Shown here one piece after another: positions 1 through 7,180 of a stretch of DNA of 7,682 nucleotides (its first letter is position 1; every line of letters starts with the position of its first letter). The notes beneath the pieces are model-generated. The model was not told where the DNA came from, did not search any database, and saw only the letters and a program-made list of their open reading frames with translations. The stretch lies in assembly GCA_017853515.1 (NCBI GenBank), contig JAFMJK010000100.1:1-7682 (forward strand). Direction: 5' to 3'. The position numbers were made by a program, and so were the translations under genes. This DNA comes from Chthoniobacterales bacterium. Its GTDB lineage: Bacteria > Verrucomicrobiota > Verrucomicrobiia > Chthoniobacterales > JACTMZ01.

Positions 1-16
1 CAGAGCGTGAGAATTT

Positions 17-1858
17 TCACCGCGCCTTCCTCCACTCGCCGTAGACCCACGCGTTCCACAGGAAAAGACGGTGGTTTTTGCGGCGCGCACGGTGCTCGTC
101 CTGCAAACGCGCAGCCACACCCGGACAAGGCTGGACGGCCGGATCGATGCGGAGGTCGCCGGAGGCGAACCACGCACCAACCGGGACGCCGAAACCTTTT
201 TTGCGGCGGTAGATGATGTTGTCCGGGATAATGCCCCGCGCCGCTTTTTTCAGCAGGTATTTCGTCGCACCGCCACGCAACCGCAGGCTGGCGGGAACGC
301 GTCGGACGAAGTTGACCACGTCGATATCGAGGAAGGGCGCGCGCACCTCGAGCCCGTTCATCATGCTGGCGCGGTCGACCTTGGCCAGCACGCTCTCCTG
401 CAGATAAAGACGGATGAAGAAGGACGTGGCCTTCTCGACCGGATCGGTGCTGGCCACACCGTCCCACGCCTCGATGGCCTCCGAGAAAATTTCCTCGAGG
501 TCCGGATTGGTTCCGAAGCACTCATACAAATCGGACAACTCCATGCCCGCCATCCATACCGGAATCCAGAGCGATGCCTTCTGCGACGCCCCGCGGACGA
601 AACGCTTCAGGGCGAACTCCGCGCTGATGTAGCGGTGCGACACCGGCAACCGGTCGAGCAAGGCGACGATGGAGGGATGCAGGGCGCACGGGAACAATCG
701 TCCGTAAGTCCGCGCGACGCGCAGCGCGCGGAAAGGCTCGTAACCGGCGAAGAGTTCGTCACCGCCGTCACCACCCAAAGCCACGCTGACATTGCGCTTG
801 GTGAACTTGCTCAGCAGATAGGTCGGCAAAAGCGAACTGTCGCCATTCGGCTCGTCGAGTCGCGAGTAGATTTCAGGCAAAAGATTGCGCGCGCCTTCAA
901 GACTGAGAATTTCGGTGCGATGCCGCGAACCGATGACTTTGGCCACCTGTGCGGCATAGGGAAGCTCGTCAAAAGACGGCACGTCGAAACCGATGCTGAA
1001 GGTTTGCAGCTCCCCGGGCGGGAGTTCGGCCGCCGCCAGCGCGGCAATCAGCGACGAATCGATTCCGCCGCTCAGAAAGACCCCGAGCGGGACATCGGCA
1101 ACCATGCGACGACGCACGGCGGCGCGCAGAAGTTCGCGCAACTCTTCGATCCGGTGCTTCAATGGAACTCCCTCCTCCGGCGCGGGCTGATAGTCCCAGT
1201 AACGCCACACGCGGAGCTCGCCGGATTGCAGATCGAAAGAAAGAGAATGTCCGCCGGGCAATTTGCGCGAGCCCTCGGTCATGGACAGAGGTGCAGGCAC
1301 GTAGCCGTAGGCGAAATATTTGCGCAAGGCCAAGGGAGAAATGCCGCGCGGCACGTCGGGATGCCCCAGCAACGAATCCAACTCGGAGGAAAAGGCAAAC
1401 AATCCGCGGGAAGGCGCATGATGGTAGTAGAAAGGCTTTTTCCCGAAGCGGTCGCGACTGCCGAAAAGACGCCGGGATTTCTTGTCGTAGATAACGAAGG
1501 CCCACATGCCGTTGAGGCGCCCGACCATGGCGTCGCCCCACACCGCATGCGCGGCCAGCAGCACCTCCGTGTCGGAATGATCCGTGCGGAAAACCTGTCC
1601 GGCCGCTTCGAGTTCTTTGCGCAGTTCGGCGAAGTTGTAGATTTCGCCGTTGAAGACAATAGCGCGTTGGCCGTCCGCGCTCCACATCGGCTGTGCCCCG
1701 CCCTCCAAGTCCAGGATGCTCAAACGCCGGTGCCCGAGATGGACACCGTCGCCCTCCCAGAATCCCTCGTCATCCGGACCGCGGTCGGCCAGACAACGCG
1801 TCATGCGCAGCAGGTCATCCCGCGTGCCCGGTCCGACAAATCCCGCAATGCCGCACAT
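17..1858 (-). CDS. asnB: Asparagine synthetase B, glutamine-hydrolysing
   Basis: This 613-residue protein should convert aspartate to asparagine using ATP and ammonia released from glutamine, in the cytoplasm. The N-terminal class II glutaminase domain (about 2-210) begins MCGIAGFVG, so Cys2 becomes the N-terminal nucleophile. It also shows HRRLSILD (43-50), FNGEIYNF (69-76) and SDTE (95-98). The synthetase domain has the PP-loop SGGIDSS (263-269), ALGGDGGDELFAGY (360-373), a KVDRASMMNGLEVRAPFLD stretch (493-511) and KKGFGVP (553-559). All expected catalytic motifs are present. The ATG at 1858 was chosen because Cys must follow the initiator Met, although the frame stays open to 2281; GAGGCGGG overlapping the upstream stop could be its ribosome site. 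The segment between GDLR (567-570) and DEH (587-589) is short for the family but in frame. Homologues next to glycosyltransferases often lie in surface polysaccharide or exosortase loci, so amidation of another substrate is possible. Confidence 0.95.
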   Translation of the reverse strand: MCGIAGFVGPGTRDDLLRMTRCLADRGPDDEGFWEGDGVHLGHRRLSILDLEGGAQPMWSADGQRAIVFNGEIYNFAELRKELEAAGQVFRTDHSDTEVLLAAHAVWGDAMVGRLNGMWAFVIYDKKSRRLFGSRDRFGKKPFYYHHAPSRGLFAFSSELDSLLGHPDVPRGISPLALRKYFAYGYVPAPLSMTEGSRKLPGGHSLSFDLQSGELRVWRYWDYQPAPEEGVPLKHRIEELRELLRAAVRRRMVADVPLGVFLSGGIDSSLIAALAAAELPPGELQTFSIGFDVPSFDELPYAAQVAKVIGSRHRTEILSLEGARNLLPEIYSRLDEPNGDSSLLPTYLLSKFTKRNVSVALGGDGGDELFAGYEPFRALRVARTYGRLFPCALHPSIVALLDRLPVSHRYISAEFALKRFVRGASQKASLWIPVWMAGMELSDLYECFGTNPDLEEIFSEAIEAWDGVASTDPVEKATSFFIRLYLQESVLAKVDRASMMNGLEVRAPFLDIDVVNFVRRVPASLRLRGGATKYLLKKAARGIIPDNIIYRRKKGFGVPVGAWFASGDLRIDPAVQPCPGVAARLQDEHRARRKNHRLFLWNAWVYGEWRKAR

Positions 1859-1872
1859 GGATGCAGCCCGCC

Positions 1873-2850
1873 TCAGCCGCCCGCGCGATCGAAGTTGCGC
1901 GTCGAGCGCACGAGATAAATGGATTTGTCCTGCGACTCGTGGAACGTGCGCGTGATCATCTCCGCCAGGAGACCCATGAGGATGCAGATGATGCCGGTCA
2001 TGAAGGAAAACACGGCCATCATGGGCAGCGGTGTCGCCGTGAAATAATATCCCTGGGTCCGCATGTAAAAGGTCCACGCGGTGAACCCGGCGGCCCCGAG
2101 GAAGAAAAGCATGCCCCAGAAACCGAAAAGATACATCGGCTTGAGCATGTATTTGTCGAGAAACCGCACGGTGAGGAGGTCGAAGATCACTTTCATCACC
2201 CGCTCGAGCCCGTATTTGGAAGAACCTGTCGTGCGGGCGTAGTGGTTGACCGGAATCTCCGTGATGCGGGCCCCGTGCCACTTCGCATAGATGGGCAGAA
2301 ACCGGTGCATCTCGCCGTAGAGTCGCACACCTTTGATCACTTCCGCGCGATAGGCTTTAAGCGAACAACCGAAGTCGTGCAGGTCCACACCGCTCATCCC
2401 GGAGATCAGCCGATTGGCCATGATGCTCGGGATGTTGCGCTGCAGCGCATTGTCCTGCCGGTCTTTCCGCCATCCGCTGACCACGTCGTAGCCTTCGTCG
2501 ATCTTCGCGAGCATGGCCGGGATATCCGCCGGATCGTTCTGCGCGTCGCCGTCCATCGGGATGATCACCTCACCGCTCGCGTGGTCGAATCCCGCCATCA
2601 TGGCCGCCGTCTGCCCGAAATTCCGGCGGAAATGCACCACGCGCACATGCGGATCGCGCGCCGCGATCTCGTCGAGTTTTTCATCCGAGCCGTCGGTGCT
2701 TCCGTCGTTGACGAAAATAATCTCCCACGGACGGCCGAGTCCCTCCAGGACTTGGCGCGTGGATTGGTAAAGCGGGCCGATGGCCTCGACCTCGTTGTAG
2801 ACAGGAACGGTGATCGAGACCAATCCGGTGAGTTTGTGCGCGGCGGCCAT
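1873..2850 (-). CDS. GT2 family glycosyltransferase, polyprenyl-phosphate type, membrane-anchored
   Basis: This 325-residue protein resembles the dolichol-phosphate-mannose synthase/ArnC/GtrB branch of GT-A fold family 2 enzymes. These move a sugar from a nucleotide sugar to polyprenyl phosphate on the cytoplasmic face of the inner membrane. Visible motifs are SITVPVYNE (12-20), FVNDGSTDGS (46-55), the metal-binding-type MDGDAQNDP (99-107), DFGCSLKAYR (159-168) and the SSKYGLERV stretch (210-218). Two hydrophobic helices follow (about 238-262 and 273-297), with a short charged tail, as is usual in this branch. The ATG at 2850 is preferred; it lies one base after the cobA-hemD stop, giving TGATATG, and suits coupled translation. 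A TTG at 2862 would add four residues and overlap the upstream gene. Sugar donor and final polymer cannot be read from sequence. The neighbouring heme genes do not explain its role; asnB downstream weakly suggests an envelope context. Confidence 0.92.
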   Translation of the reverse strand: MAAAHKLTGLVSITVPVYNEVEAIGPLYQSTRQVLEGLGRPWEIIFVNDGSTDGSDEKLDEIAARDPHVRVVHFRRNFGQTAAMMAGFDHASGEVIIPMDGDAQNDPADIPAMLAKIDEGYDVVSGWRKDRQDNALQRNIPSIMANRLISGMSGVDLHDFGCSLKAYRAEVIKGVRLYGEMHRFLPIYAKWHGARITEIPVNHYARTTGSSKYGLERVMKVIFDLLTVRFLDKYMLKPMYLFGFWGMLFFLGAAGFTAWTFYMRTQGYYFTATPLPMMAVFSFMTGIICILMGLLAEMITRTFHESQDKSIYLVRSTRNFDRAGG

Positions 2851-2851
2851 A

Positions 2852-4366
2852 TCAGCGGGCAAAATAATCGGTGATCGCCTCGACCAGTCCGGGAATATCG
2901 TGGCGCGCCGCCTCGACGGCGGGACGCGCCCCGCACTCTTTCAGGGTTTTGGTCGTGACTGGTCCGATACTGGCAAACTTCAAGCCGCTTGGCAGCGGTA
3001 ATTTCAGCGCGAAAAAATTGCGGACCGTCGAGGAACTGGTGAAGACGGCGAGATCCGCGCCCTCCGTCTCGAGCCGCTCCCGCGCCCGTGTGCGGTCCTC
3101 GGGTTCGGCGACCGTGCGGTAGGCAAACCCCTCGTCGACGATCGCCCCCATTTTAGCGAGGCCGGCGGCGAGCGCCCCGCTCGCTTCCTCGGGCCGGATG
3201 ACGAGCATTTTCACGTTCTCCACGTCCGCCTGCTTGCGGAACGTCTCCACGAGGGACTCCGCGTGGAAGTTCTCCGCGACCAGATCGACATGGAAATGGT
3301 GTTCCTTGATGCGCTGCGCCGTGGCCGCGCCCACCGCGGCGAACTTCACCCCGCCGATCTCGCGCGCATCGTCGTAGAGTTTGTAGAAAATCTCGAAGAA
3401 CGAATCCACGCCGTTCGCGCTGGTGAAAACAATCCATTCGTATCCATGCGCGTCCTGCACCAACTCGGCGAACTCGCGCAGATCGGGCGGCGGTTCGCGG
3501 CGGATGAGCGGCAACTCGTAGACATCGGCACCCAAGTCGCGCAGCGCATTGCTCAACTTTCCGGATTGCGCGCGACTGCGCGTCACCACGATGCGCCGGC
3601 CGAAAAGCGGACGGGCCGCGGTCCAGGCCAGTTTTTCCGAGAGCTTGACCACATCGCCGAACACCACGACGGCGGGTGGAAGCATCCCTTCCTCGCGCAC
3701 GCGGTCCGCGATGTCACCGAGCGTCCCGCTCACCGTCTGCTGGTCGCCGCGCGTCGCCCAGCGGATGGCCGCCGCCGGAGTTTCCCGCGGGGCTCCGCCG
3801 GAAATCATCCGCTCGGCGATGCCGCGCAAATGCTCCACCCCCATGAGCAGGATCTTCGTGCCTTCGGCCGCGCCGATCGCCGCGTAGAATTTGGCCGCGG
3901 CCGGATCCGCGGGATCCTGATGCCCGCTGAAAACAGTGAGCACCGAATTGACCGAGCGTTGCGTCACCGGAATCCCCGCATAGGCCGGACCGGCAATGGC
4001 GGAACTCACGCCCGGAATGATCTGGAAACGCAGACCGGCTTCGGCCAGCGCAAGGCATTCCTCCGCGCCACGGGCAAAAACAAACGGGTCTCCGCCCTTG
4101 AGCCGGACGACATTTTTCCCCTCGGCCGTTTTGTCGACGAGCAGCCGGTTGATTTCCTCCTGCGGCATCGTGTGATCGCCGGACTTCTTGCCCGCGTAGA
4201 CCAACTCCGCCGACTCGGGCGCGAAACCGAGAAGCTCGCGGTTGACCAAATGGTCGTAGACCACCACCTCGGCGCGAGAGAGCACATCACGCCCCCGCAG
4301 CGTGAGCAGCCCCGGATCACCCGGACCCGCCCCGACCAGAAAACAAATGCCGCACTTAGTTGCCAT
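2852..4366 (-). CDS. cobA-hemD: Fused uroporphyrinogen-III C-methyltransferase (SUMT) / uroporphyrinogen-III synthase
   Basis: This 504-residue protein joins two enzymes. The N-terminal SUMT half (about 6-248) would methylate uroporphyrinogen III at C2 and C7 with S-adenosylmethionine, giving precorrin-2 for siroheme or cobalamin. It carries VGAGPGDPGLLT (11-22), VVYDHLV (35-41), the family signature RLKGGDPFVFARGAEE (88-103) and PGVSSAIAGPAYAGIPVTQR (118-137). The C-terminal HemD half (about 255-504) would cyclise hydroxymethylbilane with inversion of ring D. It shows GRRIVVTRS (256-264), FTSANGVDSFFE (314-325), AVGAATAQ (344-351), FTSSSTVRNFF (442-452) and SIGPVTTKTLKECG (466-479). Both halves appear complete for their families. 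Such fusions are known in several phyla. The ATG at 4366 sits inside the end of hemC (eleven-base overlap), with no clear Shine-Dalgarno sequence, so coupling to hemC is likely. The half supplying the branch point is thus made in fixed ratio with the half making uroporphyrinogen III. Confidence 0.95.
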   Translation of the reverse strand: MATKCGICFLVGAGPGDPGLLTLRGRDVLSRAEVVVYDHLVNRELLGFAPESAELVYAGKKSGDHTMPQEEINRLLVDKTAEGKNVVRLKGGDPFVFARGAEECLALAEAGLRFQIIPGVSSAIAGPAYAGIPVTQRSVNSVLTVFSGHQDPADPAAAKFYAAIGAAEGTKILLMGVEHLRGIAERMISGGAPRETPAAAIRWATRGDQQTVSGTLGDIADRVREEGMLPPAVVVFGDVVKLSEKLAWTAARPLFGRRIVVTRSRAQSGKLSNALRDLGADVYELPLIRREPPPDLREFAELVQDAHGYEWIVFTSANGVDSFFEIFYKLYDDAREIGGVKFAAVGAATAQRIKEHHFHVDLVAENFHAESLVETFRKQADVENVKMLVIRPEEASGALAAGLAKMGAIVDEGFAYRTVAEPEDRTRARERLETEGADLAVFTSSSTVRNFFALKLPLPSGLKFASIGPVTTKTLKECGARPAVEAARHDIPGLVEAITDYFAR

Positions 4367-5261
4367 AAAGTTTTGCCGCTACTTCGCGGCCCAGAGCTTC
4401 CGCATTTTTTCCGCGCGCCGAAGCATGGCGCGGAGCAGTTCCCGCCTCGTCGAAGACGACGGCCTCGAGACACAACTCGTCCCCGACGAGTTGCGCAAGG
4501 GCCCCGAGCGCCATGTGGCAGCCCCCGCCCGAAGCACGCAAGACCTCGCGCTCGGCCCGCACCGCGGCGTCGGTGGCCTCATCATGCAATGCGGATACCG
4601 CGGCCGCCGCCTCCGCGTCGTCGGCGCGAATCTCGATGGCGACGGCACCTTGGCCGGGGGCAGGCAGAAAACTGTCCAGCTTCGTCACGTCCAAAGCGGC
4701 CCCCTCGAATGTCAGCGAACCGGATACGGGATGGCCGAGCCTTGTCAGTCCGGCCGCCGCGAGAATGATCGCGTCATACTCGCCGGCCGCAAGCTTGGCC
4801 AGACGGGTGGGCACATTGCCGCGAATCGGAACAGCCGAGACATCATCACGCGCCGCGAGCAGCATGGCTTTGCGGCGAGGGCTCCCTGTTCCGACGCGCG
4901 CACCCGAGGCCAGCGCCTCGAGTCCGCCCGGTTGCGCGGAGACCAGCACATCGGCGCTGTCGGCCCGTGGCAAAATGGCCGCGAGCTTCAGTCCGCCCGG
5001 CAAAACCGTGGGCAAATCCTTCAGGCTGTGCACCGCGGCGTCCGCGCGGCCGTCGAGCAACGCCGCCTCGAGTTCCTTGGTGAAGAGCCCCGGTTCCGCG
5101 GCCTTGGCCAGATCGGATTCCTTGTCGCGATCGCCCGTGGTGCGGATGAGCACTTCGGTCACCTGCAACTCCGGGTGCGCTGCGGACAAAAGGCGCGCCA
5201 CTTCGCGGGTCTGGGCCAGCGCGAGATCACTGCCCCGCGTGGCCAATCGGATCGTCTTCAT
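4356..5261 (-). CDS. hemC: Porphobilinogen deaminase (hydroxymethylbilane synthase)
   Basis: This 301-residue cytoplasmic enzyme polymerises four porphobilinogens into hydroxymethylbilane on a covalent dipyrromethane cofactor. The length is normal for the family. Motifs in order are TRGSDLALAQT (8-18), IRTTGDRD (39-46), GLFTKELEAALLDGRADAAVHSLKDLPT (58-85), with the catalytic Asp at 82, GTGSPRRKAMLLA (124-136), IRGNVPTRLAKL (146-157), LPAPGQGA (199-206) and the cofactor-attachment loop ASGGGCHMALGA (243-254), with Cys248. HMA follows this Cys, where many homologues, including E. coli, have a proline two residues after it (GGCQVP). The frame is open upstream to 5609, but the ATG at 5261 gives the canonical N terminus MKTIRLATRGS and forms an ATGA overlap with the hemA stop. 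There is no purine-rich ribosome site before it, which fits reinitiation by ribosomes finishing hemA. The TAA stop lies inside the next gene. Confidence 0.97.
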   Translation of the reverse strand: MKTIRLATRGSDLALAQTREVARLLSAAHPELQVTEVLIRTTGDRDKESDLAKAAEPGLFTKELEAALLDGRADAAVHSLKDLPTVLPGGLKLAAILPRADSADVLVSAQPGGLEALASGARVGTGSPRRKAMLLAARDDVSAVPIRGNVPTRLAKLAAGEYDAIILAAAGLTRLGHPVSGSLTFEGAALDVTKLDSFLPAPGQGAVAIEIRADDAEAAAAVSALHDEATDAAVRAEREVLRASGGGCHMALGALAQLVGDELCLEAVVFDEAGTAPRHASARGKNAEALGREVAAKLYGN

Positions 5262-6298
5262 GGCGCGGCGGAAAGGGACGGCTTGGCCATATCCGGACGC
5301 TGCCGCGCCCAGGAAAGAAATTCCGCGACATGCACCTCGATCAACTCCTCGCAGCGCTCCACCTCGAGCCCGCGCGCTTCCACGCCCTGCTGCGCCATGG
5401 CCTGCAAGGAATCGATATCGTGCAGAAAGACGCCGTCCAAATCGTTGAGCGCCGGATCGAAATCGCGCGGCACGGCGAGATCGACGAGGAAGAGCGGACG
5501 ATCCCCGCGCGCGGCCATGACCGGCGCCAACTCCCCGGCCGAAAGCAAACGCCCGCGTGCGGCGGTCGAGGAAATGACGATATCCACATCGGGCAACGCG
5601 GATTGCCATTGGTCGAAATGGAGCGCCATGCCCCCGAGTTCACGCGCCAACCCCGCGGCGCGCTCGAAGGTGCGGTTGGAAAGAACAAGGCGCCGCACGC
5701 CCCGCGACTGGAGACTGCGCGCCACGCGCGCGCCCGCCTTGCCCGCGCCGAGCAGAAGCACGCGGCAATCGGCCAGATCGCCGAAGATTTTTTCGGCCAA
5801 TTCGACGGCGACCGAACCGACGGATACCGCCCCGCGCGTGATTCCCGTCTCGGTGCGGACCTGTTTGGCCACGCGGAAGGCCTGTTGGAAGAGACGATTG
5901 AGCGCGGCGCCGGTCGCCCCGCTTCGCAGCGCGGCCGCGTAGGCTTCTTTCACTTGTCCGAGAATTTCCGTCTCGCCCACCACCATCGAATCAAGACCGC
6001 AGACCACGCGGAAAAGATGGCGCGCCCCCTCGGCCTGTTCGCGCCGGTAAAACTCCGCCTCGGCCCCCGCCACGCGCTGCAGGAAATCCGCGCAAGCTCG
6101 CGCGGATGCTTCCGCATCGCCGGAGAGTCCGTAAACCTCGACACGGTTGCAGGTCGAAAGCACGACCGCCTCCCCCAGCGCGGCCTCGCGGCGCAGTTCG
6201 GACAAAAGCGAAACCACCGATCCCTCTTCGACGGCGAAACGCTCGCGCAGGGAAACCCCCGCCGTCCGGTGATTGAGACCGATGCAGAAAATATTCAT
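5258..6298 (-). CDS. hemA: Glutamyl-tRNA reductase, short form
   Basis: This 346-residue enzyme reduces glutamyl-tRNA(Glu) with NADPH to glutamate-1-semialdehyde, the committed step of C5-pathway tetrapyrrole synthesis. The N-terminal catalytic domain has GLNHRTAG (7-14), the active-site loop STCNRVEVYG (48-57), with nucleophile Cys50, and VVCGLDSMVVGETEILGQVKEAY (98-120). The NADPH-binding domain shows LLLGAGKAG (181-189), LSNRT (206-210), VISSTAA (241-247) and DLAVPRDFDP (273-282). The linker helix begins near 294, but the protein stops after HVAEFLSWARQRPDMAKPSLSAAP, so most of the usual C-terminal dimerisation domain is absent; typical homologues run to about 420 residues. The frame is open far upstream to 7639, but ATG 6298 (MNIFCIGLNHRT) is the family start and overlaps the upstream stop as ATGA. 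GGGGGGA about 11 bases before it may aid initiation. Confidence 0.96.
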   Translation of the reverse strand: MNIFCIGLNHRTAGVSLRERFAVEEGSVVSLLSELRREAALGEAVVLSTCNRVEVYGLSGDAEASARACADFLQRVAGAEAEFYRREQAEGARHLFRVVCGLDSMVVGETEILGQVKEAYAAALRSGATGAALNRLFQQAFRVAKQVRTETGITRGAVSVGSVAVELAEKIFGDLADCRVLLLGAGKAGARVARSLQSRGVRRLVLSNRTFERAAGLARELGGMALHFDQWQSALPDVDIVISSTAARGRLLSAGELAPVMAARGDRPLFLVDLAVPRDFDPALNDLDGVFLHDIDSLQAMAQQGVEARGLEVERCEELIEVHVAEFLSWARQRPDMAKPSLSAAP

Positions 6299-7086
6299 TT
6301 GGCCAGCATTCCCCCCAAAGCATACATGGCGGGCAGGGTGACAAGGGCCAGCGCGAAGGCTCCGATGCAATATTGCGCCACGCGATGGGAATGCAGCACA
6401 TTGCGCGTCCAGAGAAACAGCACCACCGCGTAGACCAGCCACACGAGCATCGAGGCACCCGATTTGATCCGCCCGATCGGCGTGCCGATGAAAAATCCGG
6501 CGATGATTCCGATGGACAAAAGAATCACCCCGAACCAAAGCAGCCGCTTCATCGCCTCGGCCAGCGTGGTGATCGGCGGGAGAATATGGAAGATCGATCC
6601 CGGGACGCGCATTTTGAGCTGCTTTTCCTGCACGAGAAACATCACCCCCGCCACGCAGGCCAAAGCGAGAACGCCGTAAGCGACCAGACTCGTCGACGCG
6701 TGCAGCTCGAGCCATCCGTCCGGCGGACCGCGTCGTGCGGCGGCCGGCGCCGAAGGCAAAAGCAGCGCGACCAGTTGCAACCCGAAGACAAGCGGCGCGG
6801 TGAATGCGCCGAGCAACGAGATGCGATAGGTCGTGCCCACCACCAAGTAAGCCAGCGCCACCGACCAGCTGAGAAAGACCAGAATTTCGAACGTGTTGGT
6901 GATCGGGCAACGTCCCACCGCGTGACCTCGCAGATAGAGGAAACCCGTCTGCAACACGAACCCGCCCGCAATGGCATACAGGTTGAGACGACCCGGACGG
7001 AACTTGCCCGCGCCGAGTTGGAGCAGCGAATAGGCAAATCCGAGCAGGTAGAAGAAGGTCGACCCCGCCAACAAATAGCGTTCCAT
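6295..7086 (-). CDS. ccsA: HemX/CcsA-like cytochrome c assembly family membrane protein
   Basis: This 263-residue protein belongs to the cytochrome c assembly (CcmC/CcsA/HemX) membrane family. About eight hydrophobic helices are visible, near 3-24, 35-52, 66-84, 89-110, 129-152, 182-202, 209-229 and 237-258. Family-like features are GRCPITNTFEILVFLSW (58-74), WLELHASTSLVAYGVLALA (125-143) with His129, and SGASMLVWLVYAVVLFLW (209-226). The tryptophan-rich heme-handling WWD motif and the WDPKE-like sequence of true CcsA are not seen. It therefore looks closer to HemX, which is encoded beside hemA in many bacteria and has been linked to glutamyl-tRNA reductase control in Bacillus. Gene position directly before hemA, with an ATGA overlap, supports that reading. 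A role in heme or cytochrome c maturation rather than HemA regulation remains open. It is first in the operon, with a start only about twelve bases beyond the likely -10 box. Confidence 0.88.
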   Translation of the reverse strand: MERYLLAGSTFFYLLGFAYSLLQLGAGKFRPGRLNLYAIAGGFVLQTGFLYLRGHAVGRCPITNTFEILVFLSWSVALAYLVVGTTYRISLLGAFTAPLVFGLQLVALLLPSAPAAARRGPPDGWLELHASTSLVAYGVLALACVAGVMFLVQEKQLKMRVPGSIFHILPPITTLAEAMKRLLWFGVILLSIGIIAGFFIGTPIGRIKSGASMLVWLVYAVVLFLWTRNVLHSHRVAQYCIGAFALALVTLPAMYALGGMLAK

Positions 7087-7097
7087 GAAAGCATCCG

Positions 7098-7127
7098 ATC
7101 ATAGCCGCCCGCCCCCGCCGCGGGCAA
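7098..7127 (-). promoter_or_regulatory. Candidate sigma-70-type promoter of the hem operon
   Basis: On the minus strand TTGCCC (7127-7122) and TATGAT (7103-7098) are separated by 18 bases, a plausible -35/-10 pair; the -10 box matches TATAAT at five of six positions. The match stands out in very GC-rich DNA. Transcription would start near 7092-7090, leaving a leader of only about 4-6 bases before the ATG at 7086. This is inferred from motif matching alone. Confidence 0.5.
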
Positions 7128-7172
7128 GGCGCCCCCTTTTTCCTCTGGCGCGGCAGCCCGACACGTGCCATT

Positions 7173-7178
7173 AGGTGG
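7173..7178 (+). promoter_or_regulatory. Probable Shine-Dalgarno site of the 3D-domain lipoprotein gene
   Basis: AGGTGG resembles AGGAGG and lies two bases before the ATG at 7181 (five bases from its AGG core), slightly closer than usual. It supports that start. An in-frame GTG at 7175 is the only alternative, because TAG at 7172-7174 closes the frame above it. I see no convincing promoter for this gene in the 94-base divergent region. Confidence 0.45.
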
Positions 7179-7180
7179 CC

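Noticed and set aside
1..16. Possible terminator after asnB.
   Set aside because: Only 16 bases remain after the stop, and they contain no inverted repeat.
71..1918. A 615-codon open frame on the plus strand opposite asnB.
   Set aside because: Its translation is rich in Arg, His, Gln and Gly without any domain, and it mirrors a clearly coding strand with intact AsnB motifs. Long antisense frames are expected in GC-rich genes.
1859..2281. An upstream in-frame extension of asnB.
   Set aside because: AsnB needs Cys directly after the initiator Met, and the extension would run into the glycosyltransferase gene.
1693..6433. Further long plus-strand frames opposite the glycosyltransferase, cobA-hemD, hemC and hemA.
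   Set aside because: They are low-complexity, Arg/His-rich antisense shadows with no recognisable motif, and they ignore the gene boundaries on the real coding strand.
7107..7125. GCCCGC...GCGGGC hairpin in the divergent region.
   Set aside because: The stem is six base pairs, has no adjacent T-run (the T tract begins about 11 bases later) and lies between divergent genes where no transcript needs to end. It probably reflects GC-rich composition, although it overlaps the promoter spacer.
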